Assembly: GCA_017302795.1 (NCBI GenBank)
Contig: JAFLCB010000002.1
Coordinates: 62,001-126,000 of the forward strand
DNA: 64,000 nt
Source of the DNA: Deltaproteobacteria bacterium
Lineage (GTDB): Bacteria; Bdellovibrionota; Bdellovibrionia; Bdellovibrionales; JAMPXM01
Direction of reading: 5' to 3'
Made by a program: the position numbers and the translations under genes. Under the pieces are notes generated by a model. The model was not told where the DNA came from. It worked only from the letters and a program-made list of their open reading frames with translations, and did no database searches. This document shows, piece after piece, positions 43,387-50,800 of the stretch (positions are counted from its first letter, which is position 1; each line of letters begins with the position of its first letter).

Positions 43387-44511
43387 ATGGCTGCCCAAGT
43401 TGAAATCTATGAAGGCGCAGTTGATCGCGGGCTCGAAGGAGTCGTCGCATGCACAACTGGCATTTCTTCCATCCAAGATGCGACTCTTTCTTACCGTGGA
43501 TTTACGATTGAAGACCTCGCTGCAAATTCAACTTTCGAAGAAGTTGTATTTTTACTTTGGAACGATCGTCGTCCGAGTGCCGATGAACTGAGCTCACTGG
43601 AGCGCGATCTGGGCGCGAACATGGCGCTGGATCCCGAATTCGTAAAAGTTTTGAAAGGCATCCCCACAAAAGGTGTTCATCCGATGGCGTGGCTTCGGAC
43701 AGCTACGTCTATGATGGCTCACTGGGATGCTGATGCTCAGGATATGTCGGATGAAGCAAACAAACGTAAAGCCATTCGCCTCACAGCAAAAATGACCAGT
43801 TTGGTGACGGCCTTTGATCGTATTCGAAACGGCAAAGATGTCGTGCAGCCCAAAGCGGACAAGTCAGTTGCTTACAATTTCTTTTGGACCTTGAACGGTA
43901 CCGAGCCAGACGCGGAACTCGTGAAAGATTTCGACACGTGCTTAATCCTTCACGCCGATCACGAATTGAACTGCTCGGCCTTCGCTGCGCGCGTAACTGC
44001 GTCTTCCCTTTCGGATATGCACTCCGCCATCGTGTCTGCGATTTCTGCGTTGAAGGGCCCACTTCACGGTGGCGCGAACGAAGCGGTTATTAAAATGCTT
44101 CAGTCGATCGGCTCGATCGAAGCGTGCAAAACCTGGATTGCGCGCGCACTTGATAACAAAGAAAAAGTCATGGGCATCGGTCACCGCGTTTACAAACATG
44201 GCGACCCAAGGGCCAAAGTTCTTCGCGCGATGAGCGAGCGTCTGACAAGGAAAAAAGGTGAAGCGCACTGGTATACAATGTCGACGATGATCGACGACAT
44301 CATGCGCGAGAAAAAAGATCTTTTACCAAATGTCGATTTTTATTCGGCTACTGTTTATTACTCGATGGGAATTCCGACGGATCTGTTCACGCCGATCTTT
44401 GCAGCTTCGCGCGTATCGGGTTGGCTGTCGCACATTCTCGAGCAATGGAAAAACAATCGCATCTATCGCCCGCGCGGAAAATGGACCGGAAAATCCGGTC
44501 AGAAGATGTAG
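43387..44511 (+). CDS. gltA: Citrate synthase
   Basis: First enzyme of the TCA cycle: acetyl-CoA plus oxaloacetate to citrate. The short form (374 residues) of the archaeal/Gram-positive-like type. Catalytic residues appear in HADHELNCSAF (substrate His), MGIGHRVYKHGDPRAKV (active-site His) and NVDFYSATVYYSMGIP (catalytic Asp). GPLHGGANEAV is the CoA-binding turn. AAAGGA just before the ATG is a good ribosome site. It has its own 215-bp upstream region and its own terminator at 44677-44709. Confidence 0.96.
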   Translation: MAAQVEIYEGAVDRGLEGVVACTTGISSIQDATLSYRGFTIEDLAANSTFEEVVFLLWNDRRPSADELSSLERDLGANMALDPEFVKVLKGIPTKGVHPMAWLRTATSMMAHWDADAQDMSDEANKRKAIRLTAKMTSLVTAFDRIRNGKDVVQPKADKSVAYNFFWTLNGTEPDAELVKDFDTCLILHADHELNCSAFAARVTASSLSDMHSAIVSAISALKGPLHGGANEAVIKMLQSIGSIEACKTWIARALDNKEKVMGIGHRVYKHGDPRAKVLRAMSERLTRKKGEAHWYTMSTMIDDIMREKKDLLPNVDFYSATVYYSMGIPTDLFTPIFAASRVSGWLSHILEQWKNNRIYRPRGKWTGKSGQKM

Positions 44512-44535
44512 TCATAAATTTTGGCCATAAGATTT

Positions 44536-44602
44536 GACGATGTTGTCGGAATGACGATGTTGTCGGAATGACGGAATGACGATGTTGTCGGAGTGTCGGA
44601 AT
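44536..44602. repeat. Tandem 17-bp repeats downstream of gltA
   Basis: The unit GACGATGTTGTCGGAAT occurs at 44536-44552, 44553-44569 and, with one change, 44578-44594; partial 8-base copies (GACGGAAT and GTCGGAAT) lie between and after. The array runs into a short dyad CGGAAT-GA-ATTCCG. It lies between the end of gltA and its terminator, so it is transcribed. It is probably a minisatellite; no coding function seen. Confidence 0.8.
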
Positions 44603-44676
44603 GAATTCCGTCAGCCCTACCAAAAAGGAGATTAATATCTCCATTGGATTTTCTCTTCGCTGATATCTTTCGAGAG

Positions 44677-44709
44677 ACGCCGGTGCAGAAAACGCCCGGC
44701 GTTTTTTTT
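44677..44709 (+). terminator. Rho-independent terminator after gltA
   Basis: ACGCCGG (44677-44683) pairs with CCGGCGT (44696-44702) and eight T residues follow (44702-44709). It lies 166 bp after the gltA stop, beyond the 17-bp repeats. Confidence 0.82.
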
Positions 44710-44769
44710 GCAAATAGCGTTGGAAGAATCCCGCCGATCGATGACACATTTAAGAGTATGATCGTAGCC

Positions 44770-44830
44770 GGTTACTGATTGTGTAACTGGTTACTGATCG
44801 TCTTAACGGCTTATCTTCACTGATCGTCTT
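44770..44830. repeat. Short imperfect repeats at the 3' side of the transposase gene
   Basis: GGTTACTGAT occurs at 44770-44779 and 44789-44798, and ACTGATCGTCTT at 44793-44804 and 44819-44830. A GTTAC/GTAAC dyad lies within the first unit. The array ends a few bases before the stop of the minus-strand transposase gene, so it is a candidate terminal element or recognition sequence of that gene. Confidence 0.55.
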
Positions 44831-44842
44831 TAATGTTCATTT

Positions 44843-45478
44843 TCAATAATCATCTTCGCTAGCAAAGATCTTCTCAACGTGAAGCATGAACCGAGCGTCA
44901 TTCCGACGGTTGCCCTCGCCTTCGAGCTGATTGATTCGGATGTAATCGCGCAAAGTTAGAACAGCTCGAAAGCCTTCCACCACTCGAGTGAAAGGTCGGC
45001 AGTCCCAAAACTTTTGGCGATTGATAGGACTCGCGCGTTGTTGCGGTGGCATTGACTTGTATTCTCCAACTGGATCCGCAGAATTCGTGACGCTCCAGCG
45101 ATTGCGTCCGGTGACCGCCATCGCGATCGCCGCTGTCGCCGCTCGAATGAACGGACGGTAACCAAACCTATTAGAGAGTTTGATTTGCAGATGCAGGTGA
45201 TTTCCGACGTTGGCCATCGAGATCACCCGTACTCCGTAAGTCACGGAAAACTTGTCGATGATACGGTTAATCCGCGTGGCATTGCGTGGTTTTCGAAAGG
45301 ACCAATCGCCTTTGGCTTTCGACGATCGAAGAACCAAATGCATAGTTTCTTTGGTCGAAAGAGGCCGGCCATGCATTCTCCCGGCTCTGGTTTTTAGGAG
45401 ATCACCCCCGTAAGCTGAGCTTTTTTTTGCCAGCCCTTTTGTCATCATTGATGTTTGTGCAGTCCGTTTTGCCATCAT
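44843..45478 (-). CDS. RAYT/IS200-like Y1 transposase-type protein
   Basis: Protein of 211 residues of the REP-associated tyrosine transposase (RAYT)/IS200 group. Seen: the HUH-type metal motif NVGNHLHLQIKLSN near residue 92 with the two His, a leading MHLVLRSSKAKGDWSF, and a later PFTRVVEGFRAVLTLRDYIRINQLEG in which the Tyr is a plausible nucleophile. RAYTs cut and join single-stranded DNA at REP-type palindromes and are usually single-copy and domesticated. It has no obvious target-site ends. It is surrounded by four short repeat families, of which the palindrome at 45865-45900 is the best candidate substrate. The remaining N-terminus is Lys/Arg-rich. Confidence 0.75.
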   Translation of the reverse strand: MMAKRTAQTSMMTKGLAKKSSAYGGDLLKTRAGRMHGRPLSTKETMHLVLRSSKAKGDWSFRKPRNATRINRIIDKFSVTYGVRVISMANVGNHLHLQIKLSNRFGYRPFIRAATAAIAMAVTGRNRWSVTNSADPVGEYKSMPPQQRASPINRQKFWDCRPFTRVVEGFRAVLTLRDYIRINQLEGEGNRRNDARFMLHVEKIFASEDDY

Positions 45479-45534
45479 TCGCCTGTCTATGTGAACGAAG
45501 GTATGTCGTCAAGTTAAATAGATGAAGTCCGGAA

Positions 45535-45583
45535 GGAACTCGGGGAGAAGCTCGGGTAGGAACTCGGGTAGAAGCTCGGGTAG
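45535..45583. repeat. Tandem 12-bp repeats (CTCGGG core)
   Basis: Four 12-base units built on CTCGGG (AACTCGGGGAGA, AGCTCGGGTAGG, AACTCGGGTAGA, AGCTCGGGTAGA) alternate as two 24-base higher-order units. They lie about 60 bp behind the start of the transposase gene, so they may be in its promoter or leader region. The period is a multiple of three but no reading frame with gene-like features runs through it. Confidence 0.78.
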
Positions 45584-46202
45584 ACCTAGCGCTATACCTC
45601 CCCAGCGGTTAAAAAATACAGCTCGATAAGGAAGAGCCGACCAGTTAAAGACGAGAACGCGCTAAAATTTTAGGTTCTACAAGCGGCGAAATTCGAAAGT
45701 GCCTTGACCGACACGACATCGGCCTTGCCGACGTGCAAAGGCGGGATGGTCACGTGAGCATCATGGCCGAGTCGGTTGCTCACCAAAGCCGAGTCTGAAA
45801 GCCGAGTCTGAAAGCCGAGTCTGAAAGCCGAGTCTGAAAGCCGAGTCTGAAAGCCGATTCGGTAGCCGAGTCGGTTGCTCACCGAGTTCGGTGACTCGGC
45901 CAGTTCGGCTACTCGCTGACTGCGGTTACCCATCGAGGCCGGCCTTATAGCAGTGGCGGGAAATTGGACACTCTTCACGAAATTGGAGAATCGGATCCAA
46001 TGACTAGCAGCCTTTCAACGCGCGAACGCGCTGAAGCTAGGAGCTTTGATCTAAGTCGCAGCCGCCTGTGTATTAAAATGAGTCGCGAACTTCAAGCGAA
46101 GTGTCCAAGTTTTTTCAATACAAAAAAATTTTTGGCTGCCAGGAATTGCGATCACGCGAACATCATTAAGCGTCGATAAGCCTATAAGGGCGGGGGCATT
46201 TT
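45584..46202. other. Intergenic stretch between the transposase and receiver-PilZ genes
   Basis: Beyond the repeats at 45535-45583 and 45766-45900 I see no supported gene in this stretch. A 59-residue frame (ATG 46000 to 46179) exists but is rich in Arg and Ser, lacks a ribosome site and a recognisable domain, and is not called. The final ~30 bases before ATG 46203 include GGGCGGGGGC, a possible ribosome site for the PilZ gene. Confidence 0.5.
45766..45900. repeat. Five 13-bp tandem repeats between 19-bp direct repeats, ending in a palindrome
   Basis: A 19-base sequence, GCCGAGTCGGTTGCTCACC, occurs exactly at 45766-45784 and 45865-45883. Between them are five exact tandem copies of AAAGCCGAGTCTG (45785-45849) and one degenerate copy (45850-45862). 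The second 19-mer starts a large hairpin: GCCGAGTC (45865-45872) pairs with GACTCGGC (45893-45900) and CACCGA with TCGGTG inside. A 13-base period cannot keep a reading frame, so it is not coding. Confidence 0.82.
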
Positions 46203-46934
46203 ATGAATCAGCGTGGGTACGTTCCTGATCGACCAAAGCAGATTATTTTGGCCAGTCGAACTGAGCAAGAAAATGCAATCTTGCGAAAGAAGCTCAATTC
46301 CTTGGTTGAGCATGTGCCTGGCGGCGCAAGAATCACAACCACGCGTCCCCAGGCGACTAAACTTGAGCTCGGCGGAAATCCTGACCTCGTGATTTTCAAT
46401 TTCAACGATTGGAATCAGAACGAACTTCAGTTCGTTGAAGGCCTTCGGAAAGAGGGCTACGAGAGAATGATCATGATCTTGGCGAAGGCGGACGCTCCCA
46501 CAGCTGTTCAGAATTTGGCGCTTCTTGAACGAGTGGTCTACTTAGAAAAGCCGTTTGAGATTCGCGATCTCGTCGGGATTGCAGAAAAAGCAATTTCCCA
46601 AGGGGCTGTCGCGCAACGAATCTACCGTCGTTTCAATACCGAACAGCAAGCCACGGTTGAATTCACTGGCGGTGACCGGGCAGGAAGTCGAGCGATCGGC
46701 TCTCGAATTTTTAACATGTCGAAAACCGGCGCCTACTTAGAACTAAATTCTCTTCAAGACGTTAATGTCGGAGAGATGGTGAAGCTCCGAATGGAGCTTG
46801 AGGACGTCAGTCGCACCTACGTGATGCCCGCAAAAATCGTGTGGACACAGATCATGGGTCGCACGGGGGGGACAGGCGTTGGAGTTCATTTCATGGGCCG
46901 TGGAGCCGTTCGTCGTCATATTTTCCAAGTCTAA
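46203..46934 (+). CDS. Receiver-like plus PilZ domain protein
   Basis: Two-domain regulator of 243 residues. Residues 10-135 have the receiver fold (DLVIFNFNDWNQNELQFVE, RMIMILAKADAP, VVYLEKPFEIRDL), but the phosphoacceptor Asp position is Asn and the acidic pair is missing, so phosphorylation is unlikely. Residues 138-243 form a PilZ domain with the NxSxxG motif NMSKTGAYLEL; the preceding RxxxR is only partly present (IYRRFNTEQ), so c-di-GMP binding is possible but not assured. Followed at once by an enoyl-CoA hydratase gene whose ATG begins right after the stop. Confidence 0.8.
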   Translation: MNQRGYVPDRPKQIILASRTEQENAILRKKLNSLVEHVPGGARITTTRPQATKLELGGNPDLVIFNFNDWNQNELQFVEGLRKEGYERMIMILAKADAPTAVQNLALLERVVYLEKPFEIRDLVGIAEKAISQGAVAQRIYRRFNTEQQATVEFTGGDRAGSRAIGSRIFNMSKTGAYLELNSLQDVNVGEMVKLRMELEDVSRTYVMPAKIVWTQIMGRTGGTGVGVHFMGRGAVRRHIFQV

Positions 46935-47693
46935 ATGATGGCAAACAACTACTTTCGAGTCACCGAGCACAATCTTTTGCGCGCAGGTCGCGAGCTTCGA
47001 GTAATCGAGGCAGTATTTTCTAATTTAGCGTCACGAAACGCATTGAGCCTGAAGGCTGCAATGGAGCTGAAAGAATTAATCAAAAGAGCAGAAGGAAGTG
47101 ACGGTTTGTTAGTTCGCGCCGAAGGCCCTGTTTTTTGCGCTGGCGGAAATATCAAAGACCACATTGCTCTGGGAAAGGCCGCTAGCGTAAAAGGCAATCG
47201 CGAAATCACCGCTGTCTGTGATAGCCTTTCGAAGTTGTCGGTACCAACAATCGCTGTCGTCGAGGGAGACGTACTTGGTGGCGGTGTAGAATTCTTATCG
47301 TGCTTTGATATCGTAATCGCTACGCCTCATGTGGCGATCGGTTTTTGGCAGCGCCGCCTGGGCCTCGTCTATGGCTGGGGCGGAGGTGTGCGTTTAGAGC
47401 GCCGCCTTGGTCGCCACGCCGTTTCTCGACTGGCCATTCAGGCACGCGCGATGACCGGTCGGACGGCCTTCGAGCTGGGGTTAGTCGACCGCGTAGTCGC
47501 GCCATGGCAGATTCGCTCCGAAGGACTCGCAGAACTGCTGAGGGTGGCTGCGATGCCGCGGAATTCAGTGGCTGTTCTGAAAGCGAACGCTCGGCGATCG
47601 GGCAGCGGTAAAGAGTCTCGCGCCGGCTTTGAAAAGCTTTGGTACGGTGATGACCATAAAGAGCGCATGAAAGCGTTTTCCGCGAAACGCTAG
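46935..47693 (+). CDS. Enoyl-CoA hydratase/isomerase family protein
   Basis: Crotonase-fold enzyme of 252 residues acting on acyl-CoA thioesters, perhaps in fatty-acid or amino-acid breakdown. Oxyanion-hole segments FCAGGNIKDH near residue 71 and GDVLGGGVEFLSCFDIVIA near 113 are typical, and the Gly pair and acidic residue of hydratases are present. RLGLVYGWGGGVRLERRLGR and GRTAFELGLVDRVV follow in the expected order. It starts right after the receiver-PilZ gene, so the two are on one transcript. The precise substrate is undetermined. Confidence 0.87.
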   Translation: MMANNYFRVTEHNLLRAGRELRVIEAVFSNLASRNALSLKAAMELKELIKRAEGSDGLLVRAEGPVFCAGGNIKDHIALGKAASVKGNREITAVCDSLSKLSVPTIAVVEGDVLGGGVEFLSCFDIVIATPHVAIGFWQRRLGLVYGWGGGVRLERRLGRHAVSRLAIQARAMTGRTAFELGLVDRVVAPWQIRSEGLAELLRVAAMPRNSVAVLKANARRSGSGKESRAGFEKLWYGDDHKERMKAFSAKR

Positions 47694-47815
47694 CAAGCAA
47701 ACTGATCGCTTAAGGCGTTTCACAAAGCTTTCAATCATGTAATCTTGATTTTCCTTTTTTCGAAACTCTGTGGCTAGGTTGCGGGCGGCCGGCCAGATCG
47801 TGTACCTTATGGCGA

Positions 47816-48331
47816 ATGGACATAGTTCTTTCGTCAAAAAATTTGCTTTCAGGAATCGCGCTAGTGATGTCCTTATTCTTTTCGGCGACGTCCTCTTTGG
47901 CAGCGGGCTCATTGGTGACGAACTGCGAAACTTCATTTAAGTTTGTCGAATTAAACTCTGGCACTCACTCCGTTCCCTCGCCTGTGTACGTCCTAAAATT
48001 TGATGCCGGCGCGGGAGTTGTACGAGTCCTCAGCGGCCACATCTTCATGGCCGAACGGGACTCGACAGGAAACATGACCAGCATTGAGGTTTTTCACGAC
48101 CGCGGTTCTGGAAGGTACAACGCAGCGGATGTGTTTCGCCCGCTCAACTGGCCCTTGCACTCGCGGCCAATATATCAGTGGCGAAAAGCTCTTGGCCCTG
48201 ACGGTTACACGCCTGTCCATTTGATTGCCGGAGATCGCGACGGCGTGCGTTTCATCGGGCGTACTGAACAGGGCGATCTAAGGTTCTATCATGCGCTCGA
48301 ACTTTTTCCGCTGGACTCCAGCGAGCGCTGA
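47816..48331 (+). CDS. Exported protein of unknown function
   Basis: Protein of 171 residues with a good signal peptide (SGIALVMSLFFSATSSLAAG, cleavage near AAG). The mature part has one Cys (VTNCETSF) and a likely beta-rich fold, ending with HALELFPLDSSER. No family recognised. About 122 bp of upstream sequence with no obvious hairpin terminator, though a 7-base dyad (AGCGTTT at 47672-47678 with AAACGCT at 47685-47691) overlaps the stop of the preceding gene. Confidence 0.62.
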   Translation: MDIVLSSKNLLSGIALVMSLFFSATSSLAAGSLVTNCETSFKFVELNSGTHSVPSPVYVLKFDAGAGVVRVLSGHIFMAERDSTGNMTSIEVFHDRGSGRYNAADVFRPLNWPLHSRPIYQWRKALGPDGYTPVHLIAGDRDGVRFIGRTEQGDLRFYHALELFPLDSSER

Positions 48332-48365
48332 TCCAGAATAGCGCTCAAAGAAATGAGATTGGCGA

Positions 48366-48620
48366 ATGTCAGATTTAGTTCCACCGCGACCACCGAAATC
48401 AACACGAATTGTTCTTGAGCTTGGAAGGTCGGAAAAGCGGCTTGATAATGTCTTATTGGCTGCTTTACGTGAGCAAAACGAAAATCCAATGTTAAAGCTC
48501 ATTTCACGCGTCGACTTCAAAGAACTTTTCAACTCCGGAAAAGTCACGATCAAGGGGCAGCGCGCGAAGCCGTCTTCTGGGCTTGCCGCCGGAACGACCT
48601 ATGTCGACATTCTCGACTGA
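48366..48620 (+). CDS. Small S4-like RNA-binding protein
   Basis: Protein of 84 residues. From residue 24 it resembles an S4 domain: KRLDNVLLAALREQNENPML, then SRVDFKELFNSGKVTIKGQR and a closing PSSGLAAGTTYVDILD, i.e. the RLD... S-R-x-x-x-...-G-x-V-x-x-x-G-x-x...-G-x-x pattern. Such domains bind structured RNA, as in RluD, YlmH or YbcJ-like proteins. The order fits, with a longer insert than usual before the second helix, so this is moderate evidence. Lies convergent with ddl (11 bp gap). Confidence 0.58.
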   Translation: MSDLVPPRPPKSTRIVLELGRSEKRLDNVLLAALREQNENPMLKLISRVDFKELFNSGKVTIKGQRAKPSSGLAAGTTYVDILD

Positions 48621-48631
48621 AACACGACCTG

Positions 48632-49741
48632 CTAAACCGAGGCTGTCACGCGAAAGCCCGATTCCTCTTCTCGCCGAGCGATGGCAAGTTTGATGAGTTC
48701 GTCTATGAGGCCCGAATAGGTCCGGCCCGTTAGGCCCATCATTTTCGGGTACATGGAAATTTTCGTGAAGCCTGGAAGCGTGTTAATTTCGTTAACCAGA
48801 ATTTTGCCATCCGATTTGCGCAGGAAGAAATCCACCCTAGAAAGGCCGTGGCATTCCAAAACTTCGCATACACGCACAGCAAGGCGAGCGAATTCTTTAG
48901 CTTGATCCGGAGTCACTTTTGCTGGCAGTTCAATGGCGGCGCCGTTTTCATCCAGGTATTTTGCTTCGTAGGAATAGAAATCGTGGGTCGGAATAATTTC
49001 AGCCGGCGGTGACGCTTCGAGATGGTGAAAACCGATGACGGCACATTCGATTTCGCGGCCGTCGGTGAATTCTTCAACAATGACTTTGGTGTCATACTGG
49101 AACGCATCGCGAATTGCTGACTCAAATTTTTCTTTGGTCGAAACTTTGTGAACGCCGATTGAAGATCCCATATTCACGGGCTTCAGAAAAAACGGAAGTC
49201 CGAGTTCAGATTTCAAACTCTCGAAGCTAGTTGGAGATTTGGCGTGGACGTGACGATGGATCACGATAAATTTTCCAATTGCGATTCCGGCTTCACGCAA
49301 AAGGCGCTTCGTGATGTCTTTATCCATGCCGGCAGCACTTCCAAGGACCGAGGGGCCAACAAATGGAAGGCCAATAAATTTGAAAAAACCTTGGACTGTG
49401 CCGTCTTCACCATACGGCCCGTGTAGGATAGGAAATGCCACATCGAGATCTGTGATTTTCCTACCGTTTGCAGACTCGACTAAAACCGGTCCCTTGTCAC
49501 CGCGGTACAAAGCGACGCGCGTTTGAAACGCTGTCACGTCGATAGGTTTGTCCAACGATGTCTTTCGCAATTCATCCAAGGATGGAATCAAGCGCATGAC
49601 TCCGGTTCGATCGATTGCAACCAACGTGATGTCGTATCTTGTCACATCTAAAGCGTCGGCAATGTTTTTGCCAGAGGCGAGAGACACATCATGTTCAGCA
49701 CTTTGACCACCACAAAAAACAGCGACACGGGTTTTAGACAT
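48632..49741 (-). CDS. ddl: D-alanine--D-alanine ligase
   Basis: ATP-grasp enzyme making D-Ala-D-Ala for peptidoglycan, 369 residues. N-terminal FCGGQSAEHDVSLASGKNIA with the Ser-Glu-His-Asp of the D-Ala site, then FPILHGPYGEDGTVQGFFKF, IGLPFVGPSVLGSAAGMDKD, and the metal/ATP site LSRVDFFLRKSDGKILVNEI ending NTLPGFTKISMYP. Complete and of normal length. An overlapping Mur gene is not beside it, so it is a stand-alone locus; the next gene on the same strand is an unrelated lipoprotein at 25 bp. Confidence 0.94.
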   Translation of the reverse strand: MSKTRVAVFCGGQSAEHDVSLASGKNIADALDVTRYDITLVAIDRTGVMRLIPSLDELRKTSLDKPIDVTAFQTRVALYRGDKGPVLVESANGRKITDLDVAFPILHGPYGEDGTVQGFFKFIGLPFVGPSVLGSAAGMDKDITKRLLREAGIAIGKFIVIHRHVHAKSPTSFESLKSELGLPFFLKPVNMGSSIGVHKVSTKEKFESAIRDAFQYDTKVIVEEFTDGREIECAVIGFHHLEASPPAEIIPTHDFYSYEAKYLDENGAAIELPAKVTPDQAKEFARLAVRVCEVLECHGLSRVDFFLRKSDGKILVNEINTLPGFTKISMYPKMMGLTGRTYSGLIDELIKLAIARREEESGFRVTASV

Positions 49742-49765
49742 GCTTTGATGTTAAAGCATGGAGAC

Positions 49766-50800
49766 CTAGTTGGTGAATCGGAAATCAACAACCGGCATGC
49801 ATTGTTTGACTAGAATTTCGCCTTGGTTGCCACCTAGCGGCGCAAGTCCAGTGACACACTTATTCAAAAGTCCTGCTAAATAAGGCGCATCGGGACTCAT
49901 GGCTAAGTTCCAGTGAACGCGATCGGGTTTACCTTTGTCCCAGAACACCATGTCAAATTCAATGTTGTAGACGCGCAGTTTACAGTCGGTAAGCCCGGCG
50001 CAGTTTTCTCTTTTTCGGACAAGTTCCGGCGGAGCTTCCACAGTCAAATATTTTTTTAGCCCGTGGTAGGTCACGGAATCTGACATTGTCGACACGGCTC
50101 CGCTGTGTGCGCTGGCTCTGACGACGCGTGTGCGAAGTGCTGATAAAAGAGCATGAGGTGACCGCTCACGAAAGAGAGATTCAATTTCTGGACGAAATTT
50201 CGCCGCGGTAGCTGTAGGCTTTGAACGTTCCTCGGGTGCGCTTGCGGCCATTCTTTCGATCGACGGAAGCTCGCGACCTGGGCCAAACATTAAGAGCGCA
50301 GCGTCCCCGGAAGGACCAGATTTAGAAGAGACCGCAGCGGCTGTTTTGTCGATTCGAAGTGGAATTTCGGTACTCGTCTTTTGAACGTTTCCGTTGGAAT
50401 AGACCTGTTTGTGTTCAATCAAGGTCATAAGTATTTCGGTTGCACTCTCGGTTCGTTCAATCACTGTTTGCGATGTGTCGGAAATAATGGCGTAGGCGCC
50501 GCCGACACCAAGCTCTTGGGTTTCGGAATAGATAAAGCCTTCACCAAGTTGAATCGAAAGGGGGGTCGCATCCTTTAAAGGTTCGCCGATGGCTTTGTCG
50601 ACTTCTTCGGCCGAGATCGCTGGGCCAAGGTTCAATGGGACTGTGTCTTCTTGTCCCTGACAGCCACCCATTTGAGTAAATAGAAATGGAATAAGTAAAA
50701 CTAAAACCAAGTGAATAATCATCAGTGCACGCGCACCGTCAAATCCTTCCCGAGTACTTTTTGGTCGAGATTTATTTAGGCTTTTCACACAGAATCCCAT
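49766..50800 (-). CDS. Probable lipoprotein of unknown function
   Basis: Protein of about 344 residues from ATG 50800. A long N-terminus leads to a hydrophobic stretch and lipobox-like end, IIHLVLVLLIPFLFTQMGGC, with the Cys as possible acylation site (GGC). The mature part has no family I recognise; four or five Cys in the last third (ENCAGLTDCKL, LNKCVTGL, VKQCMPV) suggest disulfides. Starts inside the end of the GNAT gene, so coupled translation is likely; a GTG at 50788 and an ATG at 50722 are alternatives, the latter giving a shorter signal peptide. Confidence 0.6.
   Translation of the reverse strand: MGFCVKSLNKSRPKSTREGFDGARALMIIHLVLVLLIPFLFTQMGGCQGQEDTVPLNLGPAISAEEVDKAIGEPLKDATPLSIQLGEGFIYSETQELGVGGAYAIISDTSQTVIERTESATEILMTLIEHKQVYSNGNVQKTSTEIPLRIDKTAAAVSSKSGPSGDAALLMFGPGRELPSIERMAASAPEERSKPTATAAKFRPEIESLFRERSPHALLSALRTRVVRASAHSGAVSTMSDSVTYHGLKKYLTVEAPPELVRKRENCAGLTDCKLRVYNIEFDMVFWDKGKPDRVHWNLAMSPDAPYLAGLLNKCVTGLAPLGGNQGEILVKQCMPVVDFRFTN

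Noticed and set aside
44387-44749. 120-residue minus-strand frame across the gltA end and 17-bp repeats
   Set aside because: It overlaps the firmly assigned citrate synthase and consists largely of translated repeats.
45785-45862. CRISPR array
   Set aside because: The 13-bp units abut without spacers and no Cas gene is near.
45670-45978. 102-residue minus-strand frame across the repeats
   Set aside because: It is mostly the translated tandem repeat, with no ribosome site or domain.
45964-46179. 71-residue frame before the receiver-PilZ gene
   Set aside because: No ribosome site, signal or domain; composition unlike its neighbours.
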